Shown here in pieces: positions 14,301 to 29,300 of a stretch of DNA of 64,000 nt. Source of the DNA: Mastigias papua (lineage: Eukaryota; Cnidaria; Scyphozoa; Rhizostomeae; Mastigiidae); contig OZ025269.1 of assembly GCA_964019165.1 (NCBI GenBank), forward strand, positions 13,454,422-13,518,421. Direction: 5' to 3'. A program made the position numbers and the translations under genes. How positions within the stretch are numbered: position 1 is the stretch's first letter; every line of letters starts with the position of its first letter. The notes beneath the pieces are model-generated. The model was not told the origin of the DNA and did no database searches. It saw nothing but the letters and a program-made list of their open reading frames with translations.

Positions 14301-17300
14301 CTAGAAGATCTTCAACAGCCATTAGCAGCCTTAAATTAGCTAAGTCAGCTGAAATTTCCCTTCCTGAATCTCGCAGCAAATTACTTTGGTTCTCAAGTTC
14401 ACCAACATCTGATGCATTATTTCTTAATCGTCTTCCAATGTTGTCCCTAAAACCTCTACAACCCCTCACTTTGAATGCTGAAGTCTTGGAGTCTTTGGAT
14501 TCCTTACTGTCCTTTTTATCTGCATCTGACATTGTGGCCCGTACATCTGGACTCGAAATATCAACTACTTTAACAGTCGAAGTTTCATGGTTGTTTGACT
14601 TTTGTGAAGGAGCCGAGGCACTTTGAACCCATGGAACATCAACCCAGCCTGATAAAAACACATATTCCCTGTTAATCGCACACAGACATTATATGGAGTC
14701 ATTCAAATAGTACCTGTCCACAAGATTTCGAGGAGTTTAGGTCTCTTTATACGCAAGAATAGGAATTCTACACTACTTCCCTAAATGCGTACGCAGTTTC
14801 ACATTTACCCCTCGCCATTGGTTTCCAATATGGTAGATGACTTTCAACCTGATTTTAACTGCCAAAACACCAATTTTTTGATAGGTAAGGTCAGAGAAGG
14901 GATTGCGAGTGTATACTGTAGCATTTCATATGTGCATATTTCGTCGGACCATCTGTCTTTTGTATGCAAGCATAGGCTTTTCGCCCAACCCTATCCCTCT
15001 TAGCGTGTACCTTCTATGAGATGACCCTTATAATCAGCGATCAAGTAGAAATTGCAACTTCTACTAAATTTCAAAGTTTAAAGGCAAAAAACGACGAAAT
15101 GATCAATGCAAACACTATGCTACATATCGAAATTAGATTCAAAGTATCTGCTTAAACAACAGTACAAAATATGACAACACACACAGTGGCCTAACATAAT
15201 TGCTTGGGGCCTTTAGGAATATTTCCGTGAGGCCCCTTTCAAGCTGAAAATGTTCCCCAAATCTAGACAAAATAACGAATGAAGGCTTTTATTAATTAGG
15301 AAGAAACGAAAATAGTCTGTGAACAGGATTTATCAACCTATTAACAAGCTTCTTATATCACTAAATGCAAAATCCTGCTCCTTGAAAACTTCTGAGGGGC
15401 CCCTTTAGGGCTTCAAAGGCTTGGGGGGCCTTTAGGAGTTGCTCTAACCTCAACCTATATAAGTTGCGCCACTGCATCCCCCAAATATGCAAATAAACTT
15501 TCGACTCTGCAGCAGACCAATGACATAACATAATCATAGACCAAGATACTAAGGAACAACTACAACAGCAGCAATATTGGAACATATTCGGTTTCTTATT
15601 CATATGAAAATTCATTAAATTAAACAATACCTTCACCCTTTTCGTCGGAAGTAACAGCTACAACGGCCTCACCCAGCTGTCTTGCTCTTTCTCTTAATAA
15701 CTTCAAATCAACACCTTCTTTACCTCCTAAAGCCATTTGCCTGAGAACTTGAGAGCTAAAGACTCTACGCTTTCTACTGCCTTTGTCAGCTTCAGACAGA
15801 AGTGATCCTGCAATAAAAATGGGTAATGCTGCATTGTTTTAAAGTAGAAAGGAGGAAGCACTTGATCATTTGCAACCGGTAAAAAATTGATCAATATGTT
15901 AATATGATATTGCAACAATGGCCTATTCTGGGCAATCAGCTTCGCAATGCAACAATGCCAGTTTCCTTCTGTGCCCCGTCTAACTAATCCATATTCCCAC
16001 AAGGTGTTCATTGGCTACTGGGCGAACCATGGGGGTGGAAAGCCACTTTAGCGTTCAGATGCTACTTGAACTACTATGGCAAATCACTTTGTCGCATGCC
16101 CATTATATTGCAGTATACGAATAAAATATTAAAAATTTTATATGGATAAACTATTTCACGAAGCATTGAGCCAAATCGAATGAGAATTAAGGAATCGTAA
16201 ATTCCATTTAAAATACCTGGTGGATCATCTGTAACTCCAGTGATACTCCCATACACTTCAAAACCGGAAAGGGAAAGATAGTGAGTCTGTCCACTCGCAT
16301 TGGGCCCCGTTTGTTGTATCCGAAACATTCTCCACGACCGGCTTTCATCAGAAGTGGATGGCAACTCCAAATCCCACGTAGCTGTTGATCTATAATTTCA
16401 ATTGGCAATATACTCACTTTATGTAATCTGTGCATTAGCAATACTGTGGAATGGCACTTGATTCATTTAAAAGGGAATCAAAGGCCACGCTTGCGCAACA
16501 ATATTGATTTTAGACCCCCTCTACACGTTAACGGATTCATTTGAATGCGATATGTTTTCATACCCTATTGGTCTTTCTTTTATACGAAGACAATGATGAA
16601 CACGGTATGATTTCAATACGCTTATGAATATGGTATGAAGTGAATACAGTGTGAAATGAATACGGTATGGAATGAATACAGTATGAAATGACTACGGTAT
16701 GAAATGAATACGGTATGAAATGAATACGGTATGAAATGAATACGGTATGAAATGAATACGGTAGCTATGTTTCTAGTTGATCAGGGACAAGCAAGTAGAA
16801 CACCTCCATTAAATAAAAAATCTTTATCTCAACGGTAATTCTCAAATGCAAAAAATGACATAGCTATATATGGATGCTTACCCTGGCTCATTCAATGAGA
16901 CATCGCTATCGTGTGTATGCAACGTGACCCACATTTGACCATCTTCTGAGCCCTGGAATGTCCAGTTCCTCAAAGCAGATCTTCAAATAGAAATGTTGGA
17001 AGAAGTGTAAATAAACCGCAATATAGGTCTAAACTAACCATATACTTGGCAATGAATCTATTATATGAAGTGATATAAGTCGATGTGTGTACAGGAAAAT
17101 AATACACTGATCAAAGATATTCTTCGAAAATGCATCGATCAGCGTTCACTAATGTTGATAACAATCCTGGCTGTATACATGATACATGAGCACAAAAAGC
17201 ACTGCTATCACTAGAGTCCTGGTCCGAAATCCAAAACAAAAATAAAAACTTAAACATTAAATTTTTACAATCATCACAAATTTTTATAGTCAATGATGTT

Positions 17301-20300
17301 CCTATAATGCCTTCCTAAAAGCAGTTCTATATTTCATGCTCCTAACTTCCGTGGGTAGCGCATTGGACGTTTTAGCAACAAGAAAATAAAATCTCTTTTG
17401 TCGTCGCAAGTTTCAATTTCAGCCACTTTACTACTGAAATTTTATTGTCCGGGTAGCCTACTCATGGTCCCTGTTCTAAAAATTTTTCTATATATTTGAC
17501 AAATTTTATTGTTTAGACAATCAAACACTAGAGTACACGCTCTCCTCTTTATCTGGCTTGATACTGATAGCATTTATGTCCATATTTTTTCCAAGTGTTC
17601 ATGAAACTATGCTATTTCCCCTTTTCTCGGTGCTATGGATCTTTTTTATACTAGAATCTGATAATTCAAATGACAACTGCAGTATGCAAATATCGGTAGT
17701 TTCTGTATAACGCTTCGGCCACATCAGCGTAATATTTCTGCAAGAAACTATCCTTTTCGAGTCTAATACCAAATCTAGTCTAAACATAACTTCTCCTTCC
17801 AAACATGCGTACAACAAAGCAGCGATAACTTTTTGGCAATGAGATACAATGCAGCAAACAATACAAGGACATACTAGATGTCCAGAAAATTGTATTTTCT
17901 GGACATCTAGTATGTCCTTTCATACATTACTAATTCCTAGATTATAGGACATCTGATGTGAGATGAACTTTATTTACCCTGATGCAAATATGTTAAATAG
18001 TAAGCACCATATACAGTTGAGACCAGATGACTCCGTGTCCTTTCCCGCTGTATATGGTGCAAAACAAGGTATGTTGTATTTGTTTTGTTAATTTCAATTT
18101 TTGGAGTGATATAAAAGAAACAATACATAGGGAAAGATTGCAAGTGATCTTCAACTCGACATATATCTGAGAATGCTATAGGGCATGAAAAAAACTAATT
18201 TATTATCGCATTATACCGACGAAGACAACTGACCTTCCATAACCGCGGGCATGTCTGAGTGTATAAGCATTTGGCGTGATCCAAAGACCAAAGTCAATAG
18301 CAAACCAAGAATTCCTGGAAAGGAACGAAGTTGTTCCATCAACATAAAGTTGGCAATAAAGACAGCCACAAAAAGAGCTAACAGTTTTGCATATAATATT
18401 ATTCGACTATTCCATGAAATTTTTGAAAAGAACAGCAAGGCGAATCAATTGAAATTTGTCGTCATCCAGTAGCGGATTCTAGGAGGAGCCATGGGGGAGC
18501 AAACTACCCCCTGAAGTAGGTTAGTCGGCATTTTGCCATATATAGTGTGATGAGTCTAGGAATTAAAATATGGATAGTCCAAAAATAAACTTTACAAAGG
18601 TTAGCAAAGGTACCACCTATGCCCTCTTAAACATTTAAGCAAACCCACCACTGTAATCATCTTTATTTTCAAATTTTAAGATGAGAACGACGAAGAAAAA
18701 GTTAGAAATTGTACAGTAATTGTTTATTGACAGTTCCGGTACTAATTAAGGTAGAAGAAAAACGACGGCTCCATGACCCTGACAAGTAGCGACACGGCCT
18801 ATTTCGACATGGTAAATTGTTTCTTATAGACGTTTCGACCCAATGGGTGCCAAACGTTCTGGGACACTCTGCAAATTCTGTACTCTTCAATGAACGTTCA
18901 TTCCCCTATCCCCCTTAAACAATGTTGGTTTTTTGGGAGAATTACATGCGATAACGGGACACTTTTTCACATACACGCCAACTTCAAGTGCCCTATAGAC
19001 TAACCAACATTGTTCTGGGGGGAAAGGGGGCGCGTGTGTGCTGCAAGGATGACAAAATATATGATTAAGGTATCTGTAAAATTAAGGTACCTAAAAACTC
19101 ATCTCAAAGTATAGGATTAAGGATTTTTATCAGCATGGCGTAAGTGTCCTGATGACTTTTGGCGGGTATTGCAAACTTGAGTCATCGTCAGCATGATCAG
19201 ATAAGATGATGCATAAGGCGGTAAAAGGAGGCATATAAGCAACATTTTCAAATTCATATAGCACTTGTGCTTTCCTTTTTGAACATCGATTTACAAAACA
19301 TGATCAATGGAAGCTTCCCACAAAACAAAATCTGCAAGAACAACTTACTTGTCATCATTAGTATGGCAATTCAAGGCAGCCGAATCTCTACTCAGAACAT
19401 CTTCTGGTTTACCATAAGGGAGATTTCTCCCTTCCGATGAGACTACCACTGCTAAACCATACTGTGCCGGGTTAACCCAATCAGATACAGTCCTATGTCA
19501 ACAAAATCGGAGCAAGTCACACCTGATTCTATCGTCTATATTAGATAATAAAAAACTACATCCACAAGAAATACAGTAAATAAGCACACAACGAAAGTTG
19601 GAACTTACAAATTTTCCTTCAACGATAACCAAGCACTTCAAATACTTACTTAGCATTGTTACAATTAATGTTAATAAAAATCACCAGCCATCGCTACCAA
19701 ATGTTACGCACACAGAGAGAAATAACAATCTTTTCAGACATGTACAAAATGTGCCAATCATTATCAACATAAGAAAATAACTGCCAAGAACAGAGAGAGG
19801 CAGAAAAAGGCCAAATTCTTAAACCCCATTCCTTAAATACAAAAATTATGCGCATCTCAGATGAACAACATAACAGTTTAACAGAGCTCTTTAACATAGC
19901 CATGGCCCCTTGAAAGAAGTCAAAGAGGATAGATATCAGAATAACGCGATAAACCTTACAAATAATTCAGTATAAGGATGCTCAAGATAAGATGATAAAA
20001 ATTGGACAAAAGTTACCAAAACGTAAGCTTACTTTGCGTTTGTCCCAATCCAGTAAACGATCCCGTTCTCATCAAAATCATGGTCGTACTCAAAGGTAAG
20101 TGGGCCTTTCTCCTCTTTGAAATGCTCGTAAAATTTGAATGTGCTGCGATCATAATCATACCATTGCTTTGCAACCTACACAAGATAACGACGAATAAAA
20201 CGTCCAGCATAGAAAATGAGGGAGACAATTTCCCCAAGAAGCCCTAGTCTTTCTGCACAAGCTTTGTCATCTTTAACTGTACGCAAAGACAAGAATATGC

Positions 20301-23300
20301 AGGTAGAATCCAGTAAGGTAAATGCCACCCAGCCTGGGATCACAGCAAGACTTGATGGTAATGAGGGGCCTATATTCGAAAAGTCTACAGCATTTTGAAT
20401 GGTACTACAACAAATTTACTAGGAAAACTAAAAATTGGTTTACTATCAACACCACGAATAAATATCCATGCCAAACTTCAAGGCCTGGCTCAGAGCGTGT
20501 TTGCACTTCATTTTGTCAGAAATTTGGGTACAAGAAACTTGTCTAATACAAGAGGAAAATACCCTTTACGATTTCAAAGAAACAATCCTTGTATACAATA
20601 ATACAATAAATAGTCAAATCTATCTGTTCACTCTTCCAGATTCTATCTTTTCATTTCCAGATTCGATTTTTTCTATTCAAGATTCTTTCGATCCATTTAG
20701 ATTTTCTTAAAAGCTCTCGCACATAAACCAATGATTCCAAATGTTCAAGCTTATCTCGTCGATCCTGCATTATACAGCAAAGGTGCAATAGGGGAATGAG
20801 TAGCATCATCCAAAAACTTACAACTTTGAGCAAATGCTTCTTGAGGTCTTTAATAGTTGTTAGAGGTTCCATCTTAAGATATCTACCAGATTGATCTATC
20901 AAGTCTCCAGATTTTGAATCTCTTTCCAACCGCAAGCGAAGCCTTCGTAGAAGAACCTTTAAAACCAAGCAATGGAATATGACTACTTTTGAGTTTCCAC
21001 TAACTATTATCATTACTTACAGCTTGCAGTAAATATATATAACTGAATCAAAGTCGTATCAGCGTAGTATGTAAATATAAATAACAGATTAAATCAAAGA
21101 TATACTTTACTACAAGTGTAGATGTTTCGATTTAATATCTTCATCAGTACTTATCTTACAATGATACCGTGTCTACGCTTAAATTGCCCATATAAGTGTA
21201 AGATTAGTACTGATGAAGATAATAAATCGAAACATCTACATTGCAGTAAAGTATATCTTTGATTTAGTCTACATAAATTTATAGATATACATACAGTAAT
21301 GACTCGATTAAGCCCCCGGGGGCTTATTTGTCAGAAACGATTTTGTGGGTGGAGGCTTATTCGAGGAATGCCTTATCAAATTTAGAATTCCTCAGGTCTA
21401 CCAAAGACAATATCTTACATCACTTTTCAATATACACTACTTTGATTAAATGTAAATCGAGATGGGAGCCCAGATAGCAAGCCCAGATAGCCCTCAAGGG
21501 AATTTATTCGAAGGTGGGAGCTTATTTGTCAGAAGTCCTCTTGGGGGCGGGGGCTTAATCGAGTCATTACGGTATATACAAGCATGTGTACAAAATCACA
21601 AAATTACTCGTCCAAACCTATGAGCCCTTCATCTGTACAACCTAATGGTACCAAGAACATTAAAGAGTTAAATGTGCATGTTGATGAGTCAACTTCAGGG
21701 AAATTGAGAGATTCCTCGTGATTAACATCGAGAGCAATAGCTAAAATGCAATAGTTAACCTGCAGTCCAGATCCACTTCCACCATGGTCATATGTTATCA
21801 CAGGAAGTCTTTCTGTTGACTCTAAAACTGCTATCAATTTCCTGACCAAAGCGACAGCCAAACTGCTCTGATGCATACTACAAGTTCAAGACATTTGACA
21901 GTATAATCATAAAAAATTCTAAGCATGAGAAAAAGTCAATCATATCACTTATACAGTTTCAAGTTTGAAAAACAAAGCTTGGGAAATTTCTGCAAAACGA
22001 ATTAAAATACACAAAAATCTATTGTTAAAACGATTAAAATTTTGAAATTACCCCTGACTTGAGATCATATTAAACAACAAATATCATTCACAAACAAGAT
22101 TTGCAGCTCGTTGTCTTAAAGCTAGTGCAAAGTAGCTGCTTTGCTTTTTCCAAAACAGTTTAAACAAAAGGGCACTCGGTATAACTTTAGACAAACCTTT
22201 CATCGCCATTGACATCTTGTGGAATTTCACCAAAAACTGATTTAAATATTTCAGATGTGTCTTGAGAGCTTTTGTCCTGCACCGAAGTTAAACTCGACCG
22301 TGGGGCCTAAAAAGGAAATCGACAAGCATAGTAAATAAGAATAAATTGTACTTAAGAATAAAGCATTATGGGTAGTTCTGATTATTACTCTGCCTGGGAT
22401 GATAAAGCAGCGTCTACACAATGTGATTAATCTGAAAAGATTTGTCTTATACGATAAATCCGCTAATGTAAACAGAAAAATCGTACGATTTTTTCCATCA
22501 AAGATTTATCTTTCAGGCTTCTACGACAAATCTTGAAAGCGGAATATGTTCATATTATAAGAATAATCGTAGGAAATTGTAGGAAATCAGAAGATTGCCA
22601 ATCAGAATGCTAACATGCCAAAGGCGGAAACCATTCTGTCAAGAAGTTGGACGGTGGGTTCATTACTGACTGGCAAGGGGATTGAACTCATCAAAATTGT
22701 CTGCGATCATTCGCAAGTAGTTCCTGTAGCAGTCTTCATCTTTGCACTCTAGTTCGACGAACAAATTATCTTAGAAGCGCAATTCATCCCTTTATAACAA
22801 CAATAATTTCGCCCAAATTTTTGTTTTTCTGCTCCTTGTAACATTTTCTCTCTCATCAATGCAAGCAATTATGATTGAGAGCAGTGGTACCTCTTCTCTG
22901 ACCACTTGTGAAAAGACTAAGATTTCAAATTACTAAGATTGGGCTTCCCAGTGTAAACAGTAAATTAATCGAACAGTGTAAACGCGGCTTAATTGAGATT
23001 AATAGATTAAAACTGATTTCACATTCAGTCGATACATTTGTGCTATATAGCAAGAATGTTGTACAACGAAAGCATACTTTTTGGGAGCACTGGTGAACAA
23101 AGCTAGTACATAGATGCACTAAAAGTGTCATGGAAATCCACGCTATCAAATTGAGTCTAAACAAAAATTCCCCACCCTACGGTTAAAAGCATTATATAAA
23201 GTGCAAGGAATAGAAGAACTAGTTCCTGATTGAACACCCACAGCTAACATACAAACAGTACCAGGCAATCTGCAGGCTGGCTTTCGGGAACAAACAAAGT

Positions 23301-26300
23301 CAAATTGTCCACTGCATGACCTAAACTACAATGCAAGTCAAAAGTTTTAGAACGCTTGCTATGATTCACGCTATAGGCGAGCTATAAGCATCCCCTCCCC
23401 CGTTAAACAATGTTGTACGAAGCAAATACGAGCAACCCGAATGCCACAAGTGATACATCTGTAGAAAGCTATGGGTTTTTACTATCCAATCAACATCATT
23501 TAAGGGGGGAAGGGGGTTTGCATTCTAACTGACGTCACGGAAAAGCGGCAGGGGTCGGAAATTCACACAACTATCTGGGTGTTACAACTACTTTTGGCAG
23601 GTATTATATGTTAAAAAGAAGCGAATTTCAATTACCTTGTTTAGACAGTTGAAAAGTGACGTCACTAAGCCACTGCTTTGGATTTCATACGATGAAAGCA
23701 TGCTTTCTTCCTGAAGCAGGTCTCGCAACTCCTTAAGTCCGGTAAATATTTGCTCCTCGCCCTCTGGTGTGATGAACTGCAAAAAGAGAAAACATTTGGA
23801 AAATGCTAACGATAAAGCAATCTAATTCTGTTCTAAGGCAACATTTAGGTATATGCACTGTAATATATCACATTTATTGCAGAATCAAATGCAAATGAAG
23901 GACAGTACTTTAATAGACAATTTAATTTTTACTGCAATTTATAACTATAGGTGAATTGCCAAAGTGAGGCACCAGCTCTCGTCATCGAGGCAGCCTCGGG
24001 GCAGGAAGTAAGTAGCTTTTTTAAGGTGATTCTGAATTCTGAACAAACGTTAATATAAGAGAAAATCCAATTTAGTGTGTCCTTCTCCAACAAAAGAACC
24101 AAAACTTAACGGAAAAATTACAAGAGTAACACAAAAGGCGGTACATCTAATATTTAAACAAAGTGTGCCAACATACTCTAACATTCTTGCATGCATTGTC
24201 AAGAGATGCACTGATTTCTCTCAATTTTCCCATTGCGCCATATGACCCTAATGCAGCCTCTTTGAAATATTTTGAGTACACCTCATGAGCAAATAGCCCA
24301 ACTTTCTGTCTGAGCTGTTCCTTCTTGGATTGGTACTTTCGACCAGGTTTCCCACTCCAAGTTGCAGCAAAGTCTGGCCCTATGATAAGGGATCAATCAA
24401 GATTCATTAAAACACAACAGAAATTTGTCTACTCTTAGTTCAGGTAATCCTGTGAAAACTTGAAAGCCAATAACGTGCTGTACTAATATCTATGAAACTC
24501 TGTAGGGTTCAACTTAAAAACTAAGTCCACAGAGTGATTTCAGGGCACTACAAATTCTCTGTAAAAATAAGACAGACAAGGTGCACTCTGGTTCCCACTG
24601 CGCATGTGTAGTCGACAAGCTTTCAGACCATCGTCACAAAAATCGTCTAGTGGAGATCGGCCTATAGAGCGTGGTTAGCTAATAATTATTGCTGCTTTTT
24701 CCAACTAACACTCATTTAGCTCTTTACTTGAAAGTCAAAACAGTTTGAGTCGGTGAATCGAGTTCATTTTATGACATGTCAGTAACGACTCAAAGAATTT
24801 AATGAAAAAGAAACAAATTTACTGAAATTTAAAGTCTTGAGCAAGAAAGCAAAGAACTTATATGCCTGTATGATAAAATGCGGCCATGAATAAGTCTGCT
24901 GTTAATTCCCAAATACAATGCCACTAGTTGCAAAATGTGCCAAATGCCAATAGACGCAAAATGTGCCAAATCCCAATAAATGCAAAATGTGCCAAATCCC
25001 AATAAATGCAAAATGTGCCAAATCCCTATAGACGCAAAATGTGCCAAATCCCAATAAATGCAAAATGTGCCAAATCCCAATAGATGCAAAATGTGCCAAA
25101 TGTCAAACTCAGACCAAACTTTAACCGTTCTACTAAAGTTGATCAAGCATAGGACTCTTCATCATCCGCTGTTTCAACTAATAGAAAAGCTAGCACATGA
25201 GACAACCAAAAGACTACGTATTTCATGAGATGATTTAGGGGCCAGCAACGTTGAATGAAAGTGCAAAAGATGAAGGAAGCTCCTGAGCAGTAGCACATTT
25301 GTTGCAATGATTAACACTCGAAGAAGTAACTTATAAACGTTAGGCCCGCCAACAGCTTGTCCGGGGCTCGGGAGCAAATGGAAAAAGGGGGGCTCAATAT
25401 GACGTCACTGATGCATTTAAAAACAATAAAAGATAATTTAATCATTTCATAGCTGTAAGGGCCCGTCTAAAGCTTGGGGCCTGGCGCAATCTGCCACACC
25501 TGCCCCCTCTAGGAAGGCCTGCAAACTCACGTAAAAGTACGGTAAAACCTACCTAATGATGTTTCAGCAGTAAAAGTATGCTTTGTTCCACGATTTGACT
25601 CGAAAATAAAACCAGGCAGATCCTCCTTCAAAATCGTCGCCTGCTGCCCATCGGCATTGTGAATGGTCATCTGATTCTGCTGATTACAGGCTAGCGACCA
25701 ATTCCCAACAATTATTCTGTTTGATGATTGTGATGACAACAGTGGCTGGCTTCCGGTTCCATTTGGTACTTGGGCTCTCGCCCGTTGTAGCTTCTCCAGA
25801 AATTCACTACGAGATTCAGCAGACCCACTGCCACCCTCTGGGCTTCCACTTGAGTACATTGTTGCAAGTTTTCCATCCAGAACAAAGCGGAACCAGCCAT
25901 TGCTGCCATTTGAGAGTTCAATTGCACACACATCGCTCCACAAGTAAAGGCAGTCCCTACTACGAACAATACACCAGTCATGCCAATGATATGGTTTTCC
26001 ATGAACGATTGACTGGGCATCCTCCAGTGGCATTATTTCACCCTGTAACAGAGCATACTTGAGTAAAATAACTTGACTGGTAAGGAGTATGGCAAAGCTC
26101 AACAAACAAAAGGATCAATTGTTACACAGTATAATGAAAAAATAGGCTACAAAGTTCCTATATTCTGTTCTGGCAGAGGTTAGTCCATACAAGATCCCTG
26201 CGTAAAATTTCGCCTGATGAGAAGAGCACATACTCATCCTACACCATCAACTGCTAGGGGTAGGGTAAAAAGTCACTTTCCTCGCTGTATATGTCTCCTA

Positions 26301-29300
26301 ATTTTGTCAGCTAGTGCAATTTGCCGTTAGGTGAACAGTGAACTCACATCAACCTATGAATCGACTGGGATCGAGGTGTGCTCATTAACCAACAACCATT
26401 CGCAAGGCAGAATGGTCATTAGATTGATCAACAAAACTGAAATTAACGATAAAAGACATCTATCAGGTAAACAAACATACCGCTCCGGAACTTTGATCAG
26501 ATTTATCACTATCTTCTTTTTCATATGAATCGTTTATGTCCTTGATTCTATTCAACACTCCAAGTCGCACAAACTGCACCAAAAATACATCCTTCCCTTT
26601 GCTCATTAAATCTTCAACGCAATGGAAGGCAGTCAAATGTCCTTCGTCGTCGTCCTAAAAAGCAGGAAGTTGAAAGATGAGCAATAATGCCAGACATATG
26701 TGTTACATCCATTATCAAGCTAGGAAATATAAAAGCTAGCAACTTTGGCATTTCAATGAGTTGAGAGCGTATGACTACTGGCAATGGTGAATAACAAAAC
26801 AGACACGGCGTTAAGTATATCATGATATAATTTAACTAAGAAATCCTATCACAGAACGCTAACACCATTCAGTTCCATAGAAATTAAAGTAAATGTCCGG
26901 TGGAGAAAATACAGTTGAAATTAGATAAACTGAATTCTCATGAGCAATCCAAATCTTCCAGAGTTATCGGACAGTTTTTCTATAGGACTTAAACGAGGCG
27001 ATATTGGGTACTCTTTCGAGGTAGCAAACGTTCGAGTGGTCGGACAGTCGAGTAATCGAATGCTAACTGTAAAATAAAACAAGCATGAGAGTGTATCTTA
27101 AGCTACTAAAATAGGATAGATTAACGGAAACCGAAAGAAAAATGACAAAGAATTTACAAACCATTCGAATAGGGAACATTTCACTTCAATGATATATATG
27201 TGTTTACGTCATATTATGCAGAAGTATAAGTAAATGAAATACTTAAACAGCTCCTTCAAAGCAAAAGAACTCGCCTTGCGATAGATTTAAACACAGACCT
27301 AATGACCTATGAAAGTAGGAACAAAAGAAAATTGCTAAGACAATAACGGTATATCAACAAAACTGAAATAGAATAAGTGGCTTGGTGCCTTGAATCCAAA
27401 TACTACTCTAGCACTGAAGTGTTATAAGCCTACCTCTACATTCAACACGGACGACAATACTTCCACGATGCTTGCCGCAATATTACAAGATGAAATAACT
27501 TCGGACATCATCGGTTGAGGTATGTAATGGATAACTTTCTTCATAATAGTAAGTGTTGCCTTACGTATTGATGGTACGAGACTAGATCTAAAAGTCTGTG
27601 CAAAAACAGGGAGAAGCCGTTTGGCATAAAGTGGTGCCATTTCGACGTCACCCTTGACTACGGTTTCATCTGTTTTCTCAGTGGGCTCTTCTTGTGGCTT
27701 ATTCTCTTCGGTAGTGGATTGCTCCGTCGCAGGATCTCGTTCTTGAGCGTTGTTTGCAGGGACCATCCATTCACCTGTTACAAACCAGATGCATTACAAT
27801 ACAAACTTCATTTAGACTCTATGGTCGAGCCACAATTATGACATTAATGAAGATAAAGTACCGATACTTCTACAATAAGCACTCAGCCTAAGAATTTTAG
27901 CTTAAGTAACGTCCTCATCTCAATTAAGAAGACATGTATGAATACTCCGATCGTGCAAACGAACTTTATAGCAAATACATAGTTTCTACAGATATGTATT
28001 ATGAAACGAGTTCAAAAATTCTCAAATTATACTGTGACTGAAATTGAAACATTCGTTGGAAGTCGCAGCTTGACTATAAACTAGAGAATGAAAGCAGCGG
28101 TGAGCAACATTGCAAATGGTACCAAAAAAACAGTCAGACATGTAGATGCTTCATTATATTCCAGATAAATACAACCATGCTAGGTAGTTAATAAAAGACA
28201 ACTACCCAAAAGGACTTGGCCATATTGTTTGAATAAACACAAAGTTTCGAGACAAACTCATTCCATCTGCAGCCAATCAAAGAAAAAACCGAGGGGCTTT
28301 ATAGCCAATACTCAAAAGCACTGTGACTAGCGTAAATTGAAGATCCTTATGAAACGTCGAATCATACCCTGACAAGTGTCGGATAAAAAAGCTTTCAGTA
28401 TTCTAAAAGAATGTTCCCGCTTTTTCGTGCTATAGTGAAGTTCTGTAGAACCAACAGACTTTTCACGTAAATTAAAGAGCTTGACTGGATACTCAACGAT
28501 CTATACCACGGGGTCGACGTTTAAGAATTCCCTCAAATTTGATACCAATATGTATAGTAGGTACCTGGAGTCTGCAAAATACGTGACACCTCCTTATGTC
28601 CTTCGTCATTCCGTTCTCTTGCTTTGTCTAATGGTGTTTTGCCATCTTCATCTCTCAAATCCGGGTTTGCTCCATATCGCAGCAATACCTATCACGCAAG
28701 GACTTTATCACTGAGTATGCATGGCAAATTTACCAAGAAAATGCAAATGAGAATGCAAACGGCTACAAATGATTGTGACAGTCATCTCTCCATACAATGA
28801 ATGCTCTCAAAATAACAGAGTAGAACTGAATGTACACCAAAGCAACTAATGCTTAGTTAATGTAAGGGCTCAAAAGCTAATTTGGGAAAACCAACGACGG
28901 TCTCCATCCGACCCCGTATCACATTTATCTAAATACGAAGTCTCTTCCAAGATTAGTAAGAATCACATATAAAGAACTCAATATGGCTCTGAGAGATACC
29001 CTGAACATAATATATCAAATCTTGGACAGTGGACGGTAAATGGGAAATCGCTAAGGGAATGTTCAAATGCTACAGGCCTATACGTTGGTTGAGATTTCAC
29101 ACCTCACAGCCATATCGAAAAATAGACAAATATGTGCATAGTCTGGCAAAGAGAGCTTGCTTTCGCCTTCTATAAAGTTTTCTGAGAGTCATAGTACTTT
29201 TGAGAAACATATTGTTATTCTCTATGAAAGGTTCGTGTAAATACCTTAGCAACAGCAGGCCTTCCAAAACATGCAGCATAGTGTAGTGATGACGAACGCT

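Noticed and set aside
24829..25146. HFASIGIW repeat protein, or a CRISPR-like array
   Set aside because: Units are contiguous with no spacers, in an intron of a eukaryotic gene; it is a minisatellite.
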